A DNA stretch of 64,000 bases from Rhizomys pruinosus (GCA_009823505.1 VZQC01004719.1:1133257-1197256); one strand, 5' to 3'; counted from the first letter of the stretch, positions 35,721 to 48,842 are shown. The notes: generated by a model not told the origin, from the sequence alone. Numbers and translations: made by a program.

Positions 35721-37893
35721 CCTATTATAGCGATATATGCTTATTCATGGTCATTGCAAGTCGTTTTTACAGTTTTTTTCTTTTTATAAATTCTAGGTGA
35801 ATTTGATTCAGCTGATAAAGAATTCCTGAGAGTATTCTCTCAATAACTAATCATTTATCATACATCATTCATTTTTATTCTAAATACCCAACACAATCAT
35901 ATTTAATAAGTACATTCATTCAGTTAAAGTAATGCTATAATTTGCCCTAAAACTTTCTATATAGAATTATAAAAGTACACATAACTTAAAGAAACTAAAT
36001 ATGATTCTGTAATTGTGATCAAATTTCTCCCTTTTCCCATGAAATATATTTTAACATGAAATCCATTTCCATTGAATACTCACTGCCTTATTTTCCATAT
36101 GAATTAATTCCTATTAGTTAATCCCTATAGTTTTTCGTATCAACATGTCTTTAATTACCTTGGGTAAAAATTCTGTAAGAATGCGCTGAAAGGTTCTCTT
36201 CATTTTTCTCAAATTCTCAGAACATTTTACAGTTTTATGTACACATGCTATTGAAATTATTTTTAGCTTATTAGTAACTTTTTTCTAAGGATGACAGGAA
36301 TTTTATTTTTTAACACAGAAAGACAACAGTTTTTGTACTGTGTTAGAAAAAAATTATCCTTATCCTGGAAGCTTCACTTAGAGAAAATTACTCTGTAGGA
36401 CAGCAATGTCTGTCTTATTCCCGAGTAAAGATTAGAGTTAAATCTCCAGGCCAGCCTAGGTTTTATAAATGCTTAGTATCCTGGGCATGACTGGCTCCTG
36501 TCAACAATGAATATGGAGAAAGGCATTGCAAGCTAATCCCCTATTACATTTAATTCAAGCTTATACTGAAATCTTAGTCCCCAAATGCTGTGGAAAATTT
36601 TTACCCTCAAAAAACCATGAGCTTAGAGATTTATGGTTCATGATTAAGATAAGCTTTTACCTTTTTGTTTGTCTCTTGAGAAAAGACAGGTTCTGAAAAT
36701 TCATGTAAATTAATGAGACCAACTCTTTAAAAGCCACTGTTCAATCCCAGTCTAGGCAGAGTGGGTGGCTCTTCTCCAGCTCTTTGCACTTGGTACTTAG
36801 CTGTGGTGAAGGCAGAGGCTTCCTCCTCTTTATTCCTAGAATCCTGTTCCTCTGTGACTGTTTTCCCATGCGGTGTAACATTTCCCCTCTTAATGTCAGA
36901 GATATCAATGACAGAGTGCAGGCTGCTTATTTATCTTGGCTGTCATATACCAACTTGTTTCAAATTGAATTCTGACAAATTTCAAAGCACATGGACGGAA
37001 GACATCTCTTCACTAATACCCAGTTATTTCCTCTTTGGCGTCCTTCCGTGTTGATTCAGTAATAAAGCAGTGCATTGTCTGATCTTACTTTTCCCATATC
37101 TTCCATAACTTCTACTCTTATCAGGCCAAAAAAAATCTACGTTTAAATAGCTCACAGATCATAGGAAAGAATCTACTATTATCATTCTGCTAAATAGCCA
37201 TAATACTAAACTGGCTTCTAATGATTTATTGTTATATCTAGAGATTATTGCATCTCTTAACTCTCATTGGAGAAAGTTCTTTTTGAAATAAATGGTGATT
37301 AACATAGAGACCCACAAATGGTCAAGGTGCATATAATAAGAGACTGTGGAGTGTGCAGTCCTAAATGGTACTTCTATTGTCTATATCACATTCTTTCCTC
37401 CCGAGGCTCAACAATCTCTGGGAATAAGAGACCAAACATGTGTCTATGCTAAAGTAACCTACCATAACTATTAGTGCTGCTTAAATACCTATATATCTAA
37501 TTGCTTGTTCTTCATTAGTAGGATCGAAAGGTTATTCCTGGACAAACTGTCAGCCCATGAAAGGAAACAGCCAGAATTGACCAGAGTCCAAGTCAACAGC
37601 TCCAGAGAGAGTGGACTGTTTTACCTCTCATCCACCTGTGCCCCTTTTCTAAGCCTAGGGAACAACCTGCGGAAGAGGGGGCGTGGTAGAATGTAAGGGC
37701 TGCGATTGGGGTGAATGGTGAAACTACAGCAATGTAGTCTGGACACTCATTTGATCAACTTGATTGAACAAACAACCTGTCACCCCCCACTGGATGGTGG
37801 GGCTGTAGGTGTTTGGGCACAACAGCCTGCAGATAGGTTTTGCATGAAGGATGCTTGTACTCATGGATTATCACTTATAGCTAAAAATGAAAA
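35440..37893 (+). repeat. Block Y, first copy
   Basis: Colinear with 45562-48075, except that the first about 420 bp (35440-35865) do not align with 45562-46050. From 35866 onward the copies are close to identical (TTTTATTCTAAATACCCAAC start in both). It ends in an A-run after CTTATAGCTAAAAATG, where block X' is joined. Confidence 0.9.
37500..37893 (+). mobile_element. LINE-1 3' UTR fragment
   Basis: CATGAAAGGAAACAGCCAG, ACCTGTGCCCCTTTTC, GGGAACAACCTGCGGAAG, TGGATGGTGGGGCTGTAGG and GGGCACAACAGCCTGC resemble a rodent LINE-1 3' UTR. In the homologous copy this leads straight into a complete LINE-1 3' end (48075-48240); here it is cut in the A-run at about 37893. Confidence 0.65.
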
Positions 37894-37899
37894 AAAAAA

Positions 37900-38577
37900 G
37901 CAGGAACCAAGATAATGAAAAGGAACTATGGGGGTGAAGAGCAAAACAGAGCACCAGAGTAGGGGATAGTAGGAGAAACATTCTATGAAGCGAGGGATAA
38001 AGAAAGGGAGTTAACTGAGAAGGGAGTAGTAAGGATTTTACAGGGAGAGTGAGGAGAGATGAATAATACTTAGACAATAAGAAAAATCAGAGGGAGAATA
38101 TTCAGTTCAAAGTCCTACTGAAAACACATACAATAATATATTGAGTAGCATGTGTATAACTGAGGACTATATAAAAAAGTCAAAGTGCCAGGCAGGAGAA
38201 GAACCTCCCTTGGGTCGTTGGTCAGAAGTAGTTCAAGAGATCGCCAAATAATTATACACGGCTCATTTGCCATGTCCCTTGATTGCCTCCCAGATCCTTA
38301 AGCGATAAGACCCTGTTGCTGAAGACAAGCCACATACACTTCAGAAAAGGGATTCAATCAATCTAGCTGGAATGGACTTGGACGTCTCATCCCTGAAGAC
38401 AAGGGTGAAGAACTAAGAAGAAGGGATAAAACCAAACGATGGTTTGTAATCCTTTAATAGACTCACAAATGTTAGAAAGATGAATAGTAGGGCTGGAAGA
38501 GATGGCATAGTATTTAAGACGCCGGCCGCTCTTGCAGAGGACCCGGTCGATCCCCAGCCCCACATGGCGGCTGAGAA
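37900..38577 (+). repeat. Block X', second copy
   Basis: Direct repeat of 21038-21717 (678 versus 680 bp). The first about 190 bp are almost identical; from about 38095 the sequence acquires scattered single-base indels, suggesting uncorrected read sequence. Confidence 0.9.
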
Positions 38578-38712
38578 CCGTCTGAAACTCCACTTCCGAG
38601 GAGAAACTCCAGTTCAGGGGGAATCACACCCTCTCTGAAACTCCGCGGCATTGCACGCACGGTGCACAAAACTTGCTGCAGACATTACATGTCATACACA
38701 TACAGAAGAAAT
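38490..38712 (+). mobile_element. B2/B3-type SINE, full length
   Basis: Complete from GGGCTGG to the tail CATACACATACAGAAGAAAT. It bridges block X' and block C without interruption. It shows that the N at 21718 and the broken B2 at 28604 are two pieces of one ancestral B2 junction. Confidence 0.9.
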
Positions 38713-39059
38713 ATAAAATATTAATTTAGAAAATTATTTAAAAAAGTGAATGTAAAAAAATAAATGAAACTACAGCATTCACTGGGATTTATCTGAATGT
38801 AAGTCCACTTTCATAAAGTTATCTACAGTTTCTAATATTTAAGTGAAAATACTTAATACAATCTTCATTTGCAAAGATAGATGCTAGAAAATCAATTCTG
38901 GAATATCACCAGCACCCTCAGCTCAGTGATTTTACCAGTTTTGTACCTAGAAAGCCACAGGAATTTCTTTTTTTTTTTTTTTTTTTTTTTAATATTTGTG
39001 TGTGGGGGGTTTTATTGTTTTATTTTTTTCTATTAGTTTCACCTTTTTTTTTTTTTTTT

Positions 39060-39228
39060 TATTTTTTGGTATTTTTGAGATAGGGTGGTCTCCTTTTAAG
39101 TACCAGTGTCCTGGAAGCTCGCTTCTGTAGACCCGGATGGGCCTTGACACCACAAGAGATCCACCTACTCTGCCTCCCGAGTTGCTGGGATTAAAGGCGT
39201 GTGCCACCAGCCTGGCAAGATTTTTTTT
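39060..39228 (-). mobile_element. B1 SINE with read-like errors
   Basis: Counterpart of 29015-29165, with extra bases such as GGGTGGTCTCC, AGACCCGGATGGGCC and GAGTTGCTGGG. Confidence 0.9.
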
Positions 39229-40247
39229 AATTTAAGACTAAATGGAAAAAATAACAACTTTGTGATAAAACAATTGTTTGATGAAGTTAAAAGATTCCAA
39301 ACAAAACTACTGCGATTTATTGTGAACCATCATTTTTTCAGAATGACAAAAACATTTAAGAAAATAGACAGAGAGACATCATGATTGAATTGCTCTTAAA
39401 TTGTCAGCATAGGAATGCTTTTATATTGAACACAAAAAGTGAGGATTATAAAAAGAAAGTAAAGAAAAAGAAGTAAAAGAAAGACGAACCACTTTGGTGC
39501 CTTGTGATTCTGAATAAAAATCTCTTAACCTTCCCAAGGCTCAGTTTAAGTTGTACAAGCGAACAAAAACAAATAAGTCGAAGTATCTTATTTATTCTTT
39601 TTGTTTTCTTCTGAATGTACAACAATCTCTTCATTCTTCCTCTTTCAATTTTACATTCTGCATTTCTAGGATTTTGTTCTTTATTAGAACATTAGCTATT
39701 GAAAATTGCTTAATTTATTACTGATGATTATCAAGAACTGGGAAGCCCTGGCTTGCTCTCGGCTTAGAAGAGTAAAAAAAAATAGAGGAGAGAGAGAAAT
39801 TCCCTTGGGCTTTTCCAAACTCACATTAGCAGCTGTAATCCAGGATGATCTGCTTGCAATGAAAGCTTAAGTAAATGTGATTTGGATTCAGAATAAGTTA
39901 GCAGTGACAACACATTTGAAAAGACCCCGCAGAAAGCTACTGTCAGGCTTTATTCAAGCCAGGCATTTTGACTAAAGCTTGATGTTATTGCTGTTAGACT
40001 TTTAATCAGTTTAGCCTTTCCTGATTCGAACGGCTCAGCTGATGCACCTGCAGAGCTGGTTATTCTGCTAGAGGTGGTGAGAATGCCAAGCTCTGGGCTA
40101 CATTCTTATCCTTTGTGCATACCCTTCACTCTGCCTCAGCCATACTTTATGCTAGCCTTGAGCTCCAGTTTAACACCATGCTTGTCAATAGCTGACAAAT
40201 AGTAAAGTAAATTCCTTGTCTGAAACTTATTCAGATGCTGAATTATA

Positions 40248-40545
40248 ATGTTTAAAAGTTTACTGTTTGGGGCAAAGTTTACTGTTTCAGTCACGTTCTT
40301 TGAACCAGTCTTTTTGTTTGTTGGTTGTTGTTCCTTTTCAAATTTCTATGTGCCCCACAAATATGCATGTACACACACCCACATTATGCCAAAATTCTGC
40401 GTCAGACAAATTATGTACTAGGTTAATTCCAAACTAACCTGCTTACACTCTACTGTCAAAAGTAAATCCCAAAACTTGTATTTTTGAGAGAGTTTGTCCC
40501 AAGCCAATGCTGTGAAGCTTACATAATGTTGAGATCTAAACTTTG
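40248..40545 (-). mobile_element. LINE-1 3' UTR fragment
   Basis: Counterpart of 30178-30470; the inner part (40270-40460) is peppered with indels. Confidence 0.65.
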
Positions 40546-41392
40546 ATGTGTGAAATAATCTGCAGTATATGAAAGAAAGTTAAAGTTAAAAAGAACTGTT
40601 TTATAGGAATTTACGGATAAATTTTCTTCTATATCTAATCAGCCTGTGTCGTGTGGGCAGGTATCTTGGTCATATCTTCATTTTGCTTTCTGAGCTTTTC
40701 TATTGCAGTGAACTGACCTCTGATTCATGTTATTCTTGCTACTGTGTTTAGGAACTAATTTTACTAAATAACTTTCTTCAAATTTGCCTTTTATAATATT
40801 GAGTTTGTCAAAAACCTTGGAGAAATTAATTTACTTGAACATATGTAGCATTATAGCATAAATTATCAATACAAGTGATCCATTTGTCATTCTGACCTCC
40901 ACACATGTTGTTACACCAGATTCACAAAACCGACACACACACACACCACACAATGGACTAATGTAGTTAAGCTATTAAAACCCAGTGGACAACATATTAA
41001 ATTTTGTTTTTAAAATTCAGTCCTTAATAATAAACTAACCTAACTACTACTAACATAACCAAGTGCTCTTTTACACTGAATATTCTATACTAACATTCTT
41101 TTTTACCTACTTCGCTCGGTGCTGTCTTTTACCACATTAGACATTGAAAGTGTGCTTACGAACTTAGGTTAAAGCTCTTCTGCTTCAGGGACGATTTTGT
41201 GAAACAGTTTCTCATCCTAGCCCTTCACGCTCATTAAACCATTATTTTATTACTCGACAGTTCTCTTACATTGAGTAATTTATCATCATCCTCTTTCTAC
41301 CCTTGGGTAAACACTGATGTGAAATATTTTCATATTAATGTCAAATAAATACATTTTAGACACCATAGGCTGCAGAATTGACGAAATGATGG

Positions 41393-41540
41393 TCTTTTTG
41401 AGACAAGGTCTCCCTGTGTCCCAGGCTAGTCCTGAACTTGCTTTTAAACCGAGCTGGAGACCTTGAATCTCACAGAGATACCACCTGACTCTGCCTCACA
41501 AGAGCTCAGATTGAAGGCATGCATCACCACCAGTGATGAA
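41393..41540 (-). mobile_element. Diverged B1 SINE
   Basis: Counterpart of 31270-31412, with scrambled bases around 41425-41470. Confidence 0.75.
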
Positions 41541-43187
41541 ATATGAGGGCTTTTAAATGACCATTGTTTATGGAGATTTCTTGGATGTACATAGATCATA
41601 TTGTTGAAAATAGATCTTCATTCATTGTGCTTTAGTGTGGCCCTCCTCCATATACACTATGGAAACACTACCAATGACTGAAGTTTCACCTCATTTTTTC
41701 AAGCCTGAAACCTTTTATTTTAATAGTACCTATTGACTGATTCATATTTTTTAAAAATTCCTTTCTCAAGAATACTGCATTAGAATTTCAATTCTAATTA
41801 TCATTGGATAATTGAGAATTGAATTATATAATTTATAATGAATTGACTTATCATAAAAAAGAAAAAGGAATTTAAAGAAATACTAGTTTTTTTCCTTTAA
41901 ATAATATTTTCTCTTGACAGGTTCTCTAGTGATAATTTATTAAACTTTTCTCACAAACACCATGATCCTCTGTGCAATTTGAATGAAGAAAAATGATAAT
42001 AATTAATTCAAGCTATACGTATGTTACACCAAAAACCAAATGGGAAAATATTATCCATTTTTTAAGCCTTGTAAGGTCATAGTAGTCAGAGAATACATAG
42101 CACAATCAATGTCCTCAAGCATATTTACATACCAGGATTGACAAACAAGGAATGGGGTGCACACAATTAAAATTAAAAATTTAAAATTGTATGAATGATC
42201 ATAATAAAGCACTTATATAAACCAGAAAGTATGTGAGTCTGTGCAGTGTTGAGGCTATTAGTGCTGCTCTTGATAATGGGTTTATAACCAGGAAGATCTT
42301 CAGGGAGGCTCCCTGTATCTCTCTGCAAAAGGCTGGTCTGCTGTTTCTTTTGGTTCTGTTTTACTTTATAAATGTGATAAATTTCTGAAATCTATACAAC
42401 TTCTCTGCAAGAGAATGGATGGTCAAACAGAATCTGAGGAGACTTAGCCTATTGTGTTTAAATTTGAAATAAAATCTATAATTTAATAGACAGTGATCAA
42501 ATGTTTATGACCACTATGGTAACTATTATTTTAGTCAAGTATTGTCTTGAGCTACATTGTGCTTGAGATTCAGTTGGAACAGAATAATTTACTTTAATTT
42601 TATTAGGCAATTTAAGAAATATCAAAGTGGACAGAATATGTGAATCCTACTTTCATTCCTATAGAAAAGCATAATTAAAAATAAAAGAGCATAAGTCATG
42701 ATGTCCTGAGCATATGACAGTTTGAAATGTAGAAGTATAACATTACACTGTTTTTCCAGGCCCATAGCAGAGTTACTTTTGTCCAATATATATATATATA
42801 TATATATATATTACCAAGTCAGAGGACTTGTGGAAATCTTGAAATCATGGATTTAACACTCACATATGCTTTGCTAACATGTAACATTCAATGAATTTAA
42901 TGAACTGGTGGCACAGATACACACATGATATAACAGAAAAGGAATAGATAAAAAATCTACAGTAACTTGGATTTTTGTTTTAAAAGTTTCATTGGGAAGT
43001 GAGCACGTACAATCTGCAGGTTATCGGTTATTGAGAAGTAGTAGAAATAGTTACCTGATGTGAACATCTATGAAATGTAACCAATGAGGTAGACTGAAGA
43101 AGCCTGAGGATTTTTGTAGGAATAGTGTGTATTTCTCTTGAGCTCAGATCAATCAATTCTGTGCATACATGTAGTATTTAGCAGAGT

Positions 43188-44300
43188 ATGTGATTGTTAA
43201 TATTTCTTGGACTTTTTATGAACTTTTGTCTATTCATGTCAACACCTTAATCATCTTTGTACCTTCTTTCCCCTTGGCACACTCCCATACTCCACTGGAT
43301 TTCAAGTGTCTTTCATTTATGTTACGGTGTATCCATTCAAATAGTCTCTCCAGATGCCCCTCAGGGCTAGTTAATCCACTGGAATCCATTAATTCCCTTA
43401 AAGAAGATCTGCCTTCCTCACCCAAAAGTAATCAACTGCCAATATTACTACTAAGATGGGCTGCTGACCATTCCCAGTTCTGTGCTGGGTCTTGTCTGAG
43501 TTTTCAAAGGTCTTTCGCATGCCGTCCGCATTGCTGTCGTAGTCATATGAGCGTGGCCCTGGCTTTTAGAATATTTCTGTCTCCTTTTCACATAGGTCCC
43601 TGAGCCCGGGTGTGGTGAAGTTTAATACAAGAGTTCAGTCCCAGGGCCTATATTCTGCAGACCCTTATTTTTACATTTTGGCCATTTTTGGTCCTGTGTC
43701 CATTGTCCTCTTATGCATGTGGGAGCTATGTTGATGAGAGTTGAAAGCTACATTAGTATTTTCCTAACCCTGGTTCCAATATGTTCCATGAGCTGTAGGT
43801 GTTGAGCTTTCATTGTAGTTGTGTCACCTATGATTGGGCATTTCAAAGATACCTAATCACCTATGATTGTGCATTTTTTGTGACCAGTTGTGGAACTCTG
43901 TAAAGTTTCCATTTGTTGCAAAAGAAGCTTCATTGATGAGTAGTGACTGGCATGACTAATATAAGGATTTGGTGAAAGGACTAACAAATGAGGGAGAAAA
44001 TGTCTTTTCTTTTGAGTATGTGTTACCTCACTTAGTATAACAGTTTCCATCTAGTTCAGTCCACTTATCTGAAAATTTCATGATTTATCTTCTTTACGCT
44101 AGTATAAAACTACACTGTCTAAATGTACCATATTTCATTATCACTCTAGATGAGGGACACACAGGTGGCTTCTGTTTCTTGCTATGTGAAAGAGCAGCAA
44201 CAAACATGAGTGACAAGTATCTCTGCTAAGGAGTGCTATAACCAGAACAACTGGACTTCAGACTTATTGGACATGTAAAAAAATGACGATTTGCTAATGG
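43188..44300 (-). mobile_element. LINE-1 3' end
   Basis: Counterpart of 33068-34200; local disagreements at about 43410-43560 and 44085-44200. Confidence 0.75.
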
Positions 44301-45422
44301 AAACAATATTTTTTGAGTTACTTGTACATAAAATATGTAAGAGCAATATTTTCTGATATAAGAAGTGCATGAAGACATGCCTAAAGGATGTTAAAATATT
44401 TGACTATAGAGCTGGGCATAAAGGATTACACTTTCAGTATCAACACTGCAGAGTCAGAGACTGGTAGAGCTCATTGGAGAGCCAGTCTCAACTATTTCTC
44501 ATGCCTTAGGCCAGTGAGAAGCCATGTCTAATAAAACATAATAAAAAACCTTAGAATGAGAGCCCAATTTGGCTTCTGACCTCCACAGTATATATACATT
44601 ATACACAAGCACAATTTCACACAAAAAGCTTAAAATATGGCTATGTGAATGATTCAAATAACAGAAAAGAGAGTCAGGACTCAAGATACCTAGACCTGTA
44701 TCTGTTAACCAGAGTCATGAGGAAGGAGACTAGTGCCTAGGGAGATGGGAGAAGGGGTTGGAATAGCAGTCCTAACACAGAAGTTACACCTGCACAGTTA
44801 TAGACTAGTCTTTTTTACAAGATGAACACAGAAGAACCTACAGGATGATCAGTGGCAAGGAACCTCTCTGACCGAGCACAGCAGGGTACTTTTAGGAGAG
44901 GGAGCATTCAAAGCTGTCTAAAACTGAAAGGTCAAGTGAATCAAAAATAGGGAGTATTTAGCATTAGCTGAGACTATTTTGAAAACCATGTTTTATTCTA
45001 GTATAGCTTAGTCTTAATTAAAATTCTCTGTTCAGAAATGAATTTGGAAGTCAGGTGGCACTTTCTTATATATGATTTTCTTAAGTATGTTTTCTACCTG
45101 TTGATCTTTCATAAATATACTTAGTGTGAGGTGAGATGATTAGGTCAGTAATTTAATGAGAGACTCAATTTGTAATAACTGTCAGAAGAATACTTACACA
45201 AACATGTTCTCTAGATATCTGAAATATTTATCATTTTATAAGTAAATTACATTTAAGTATACTGTACATTTTAAACACGAAAGTAGAATTAAATGAATTA
45301 TTGATATAACTAAGACTTCTAGATATGCATTAATTATATTGGCCATATAACTAATGCAAATTATGATCCACTTTTGATTTTAAACCTCTCGCAAAAGATG
45401 AAAACATTATCTTCCCCATAAA

Positions 45423-45561
45423 ATGTCCTACTTTATTATTCTCATGATGGTGTATGCCACTGTGCTCTGTATCCATCCTGCTGTGGGAACATGTGAGGCT
45501 ACAGGGTACTTATTGCTGAATAGGACAGCTCTTTTCAGACTTCTGCTTCCCATGGTTCAGG
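45423..45561 (+). mobile_element. LINE-1 3' UTR fragment
   Basis: Identical to 35294-35432 up to CATGGTTCAGG, after which the two copies part. Confidence 0.65.
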
Positions 45562-46050
45562 TCTTGTGGGGGATGAATACTGTAAGCCGGGTGGTCGTGA
45601 CCCAGACAGTAGTATTCCCTCGGTTGGTCGTCCCCCTTACCCGCTGTGCCTGCCGGCCATGCCTCCCAGACAGTCCCCGCTCCTGAAAGGTAGACCTCCC
45701 CCCAACATTGTGCACTACTCAACATCGGCATGTCTTATTGTGTTTTTTTTTTTTTTGGATTTTTTTTTGTTTTTTGTTGTTGTTCTGTACTGACCACAAA
45801 CATAATGTTATTCCAGTGTTTACAGTTCTCCTATGTGACTAGATCAGCAGGGGACAGCATGCATTCAAGACTATGAGCCTCAAGACCGATCGTCCCCCAA
45901 AAACATCTTGTATGCATCTAGAATCGATCCAGCCTCAAAATTCACTTCTCGGAGATCTACTCAGTCTACGATCGTGACTATGTATCTAGAATTATTAAGG
46001 TAACTAATCATGGAGAAGGAAGATACAGTGATGACAGCGGTGAGGATTCA
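45562..46050. other. Divergent patch between blocks C and Y'
   Basis: In the partner copy this interval (35440-35865) is LINE-1 3' UTR plus AT-rich DNA. Here only isolated words agree (GGATGAA-ATACTGTAA, AGTATTCC). The rest is different, including a poly(T) stretch at about 45740-45770 and CGATC-rich sequence. It looks like a low-accuracy read segment or a true replacement. Confidence 0.55.
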
Positions 46051-48075
46051 TACTTTTTTATTCTAAATACCCAACACAATCATATTTAATAAGTACATTC
46101 ATTCAGTTAAAGTAATGCTATAATTTGCCCTAAAACTTTCTATATAGAATTATAAAAGTACACATAACTTAAAGAAACTAAATATGATTCTGTAATTGTG
46201 ATCAAATTCTCCCTTTTCCCATGAAATATATTTTAACATGAAATCCATTTCCATTGAATACTCACCGCCTTATTTTCCATATGAATTAATTCCTATTAGT
46301 TAATCCCTATAGTTTTTCGTATCAACATGTCTTTAATTACCTTGGGTAAAAATTCTGTAAGAATGCGCTGAAAGGTTCTCTTCATTTTTCTCAAATTCTC
46401 AGAACATTTTACAGTTTTATGTACACATGCTATTGAATTATTTTTAGCTTATTAGTAACTTTTTTCTAAGGATGACAGGAATTTTATTTTTTAACACAGA
46501 AAAGACAACAGTTTTTGTACTGTGTTAGAAAAAAATTATCCTTATCCTGGAAGCTTCACTTAGAGAAAATTACTCTGTAGGACAGCAATGTCTGTCTTAT
46601 TCCCGAGTAAAGATTAGAGTTAAATCTCCAGGCCAGCCTAGGTTTTATAAATGCTTAGTATCCTGGGCATGACTGGCTCCTGTCAACAATGAATATGGAG
46701 AAAGGCATTGCAAGCTAATCCCCTATTACATTTAATTCAAGCTTATACTGAAATCTTAGTCCCCAAATGCTGTGGAAAATTTTTACCCTCAAAAAACCAT
46801 GAGCTTAGAGATTTATGGTTCATGATTAAGATAAGCTTTTACCTTTTTGTTTGTCTCTTGAGAAAAGACAGGTTCTGAAAATTCATGTAAATTAATGAGA
46901 CCAACTCTTTAAAAGCCACTGTTCAATCCCAGTCTAGGCAGAGTGGGTGGCTCTTCTCCAGCTCTTTGCACTTGGTACTTAGCTGTGGTGAAGGCAGAGG
47001 CTTCCTCCTCTTTATTCCTAGAATCCTGTTCCTCTGTGACTGTTTTCCCATGCGGTGTAACATTTCCCCTCTTAATGTCAGAGATATCAATGACAGAGTG
47101 CAGGCTGCTTATTTATCTTGGCTGTCATATACCAACTTGTTTCAAATTGAATTCTGACAAATTTCAAAGCACATGGACGGAAGACATCTCTTCACTAATA
47201 CCCAGTTATTTCCTCTTTGGCGTCCTTCCGTGTTGATTCAGTAATAAAGCAGTGCATTGTCTGATCTTACTTTTCCCATATCTTCCATAACTTCTACTCT
47301 TATCAGGCCAAAAAAAATCTACGTTTAAATAGCTCACAGATCATAGGAAAGAATCTACTATTATCATTCTGCTAAATAGCCCTAATACTAAACTGGCTTC
47401 TAATGATTTATTGTTATATCTAGAGTTATTGCATCTCTTAACTCTCATTGGAGAAAGTTCTTTTTGAAATAAATGGTGTTAACATAGAGACCCACAAATG
47501 GTCAAGGTGCATATAGATAAGAGACTGTGGAGTGTGCAGTCCTAAATGGTACTTCTATTGTCTATATCACATTCTTTCCTCCCGAGGCTCAACAATCTCT
47601 GGGAATAGAGACCAAACATGTGGTCTATGCTAAAGTAACCTAACATAACTATTAGTGCTGCTTAAATACCTATATATCTAATTGCTTGTTCTTCATTAGT
47701 AGGCGAAGGTATTCCTGGACAAACTGTCAGCCCATGAAAGGAAACAGCCAGAATTGACCAGAGTCCAAGTCAACAAGCTCCAGAGAGAGTGGACTGTTTT
47801 ACCTCTCATCCACCTGTGCCCCTTTTCTACGCTAGGGAACAACCTGCGGAAGAGGGGCTGGTAGAATGTAAGGGCTGCGGTTGGGGTGAATGGTGAAACT
47901 ACCGCAATGTAGTCTGGACACTCATTTGATCAACTTGATTGAACAAACAACCTGTCCACCCCCACTGGATGGTGGGGCTGTAGGTGGTTGGGCACAACAG
48001 CCGCCTCAGATAGGTTTGCATGAAGGATGCTTGTACTTTGGATTATCACTTATAGCTAAAAATGAAAAAAAAAAA
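46051..48075 (+). repeat. Block Y', second copy
   Basis: Nearly identical to 35870-37893. Both copies include the same non-coding stretch around 46943-47236 (36761-37054), whose open frame has no coding features beyond being duplicated. Confidence 0.9.
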
Positions 48076-48240
48076 TGAGAGAGAAAGATGCAGGACGTTA
48101 TGGCAGGATGCATGATCTGGGATGGGGTGGGGTGGGGGGGGAGGGAGGAGGGAAAGGGAATAAGCCTGAACTGAATTGGAAAAAATGTATGAAATGCACA
48201 AAGCCTCAATAAAAATTAATTTTAAAAAAAAAAAAGAAAA
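47690..48240 (+). mobile_element. LINE-1 3' UTR with complete 3' end
   Basis: It continues from the 3' UTR phrases seen at 37500-37893 into a G-rich polypurine tract (48119-48160), AATAAGCCTGAACTGAATTGG, TCAATAAAAATTAATTTT and an A-run to about 48247. It is the closest relative of the minus-strand 3' end at 893-1036. Confidence 0.85.
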
Positions 48241-48256
48241 AAAAAAAGTATCTTCA

Positions 48257-48496
48257 GGGGCTGGTGAGAGATGGCCTAGCGGTTAAGAGCGCCGACCGCT
48301 CTTCCAGAGGACCGGGTTCGATCCCCCAGCACCCACTGGGTGCCGAGAGCCGTCTGAAACTCCAATTCCAGGAGAACTCCCGTTCCAGGGAATCCGAGAC
48401 CCTCTTCTGACCTCCGCGGCATTGCACGACACGGGTGCACACAACCCTGGCATGCAGAACAGTACATTGATACCACATACCGAAATAATAAAATAA
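48257..48496 (+). mobile_element. B2/B3-type SINE with target-site duplication
   Basis: Inserted in or beside the LINE-1 A-tail. The flanks AAAAAAAGTATCTTCAG (48241-48257) and AAAAAAAAGTATCTTGCAG (to 48514) form a near-perfect duplication. B box GGGTTCGATCC is present. Confidence 0.9.
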
Positions 48497-48787
48497 AAAA
48501 AAAGTATCTTGCAGCTTTTGTAAACTATATTAGGATAAAAACACATGCCATGAGCTGAAATTTACAAAAATGGATATAAGCAGGTAAATGTTGGTGTCTA
48601 CAATGTATAATGATTGGTGAGTTTTAGAAAATGCCTCTTGTTTATGAGAAAGCATAGGACATGGTGTCATCTGTGAGGGAAGCTGGGTGTCATTGTCTGA
48701 GGTCTGGAGCTGTAGGACCTCAGGCAGCATGAGTGCTGAAAGAGTTAGAACTTTCCATTTTTCCCACATTTTGAACCATTGATATCA

Positions 48788-48842
48788 CAATATATATATG
48801 ATATATATATATTATTAATATATATATATATAATATATATTA
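48788..48842. repeat. (TA)n microsatellite
   Basis: Interrupted TA runs. Confidence 0.9.

Larger units (their letters stand above)
38580..45561 (+). repeat. Block C, most complete copy
   Basis: Colinear with 28990-35439 from about 39030, and reverse-complementary to 21719-28604 throughout. Sequence at 38.6-39.8, 40.27-40.46 and 40.6-41.9 kb shows many 1-2-base indels relative to both partners. In between (39.8-40.27 kb and most of 41.9-45.5 kb) it is nearly identical to them. Confidence 0.9.

Noticed and set aside
36761..47236. A 97-codon frame conserved identically at 36761-37054 and 46943-47236
   Set aside because: Its conservation follows from the surrounding near-identical duplication (blocks Y and Y') and not from selection. 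Overlapping frames are equally conserved.
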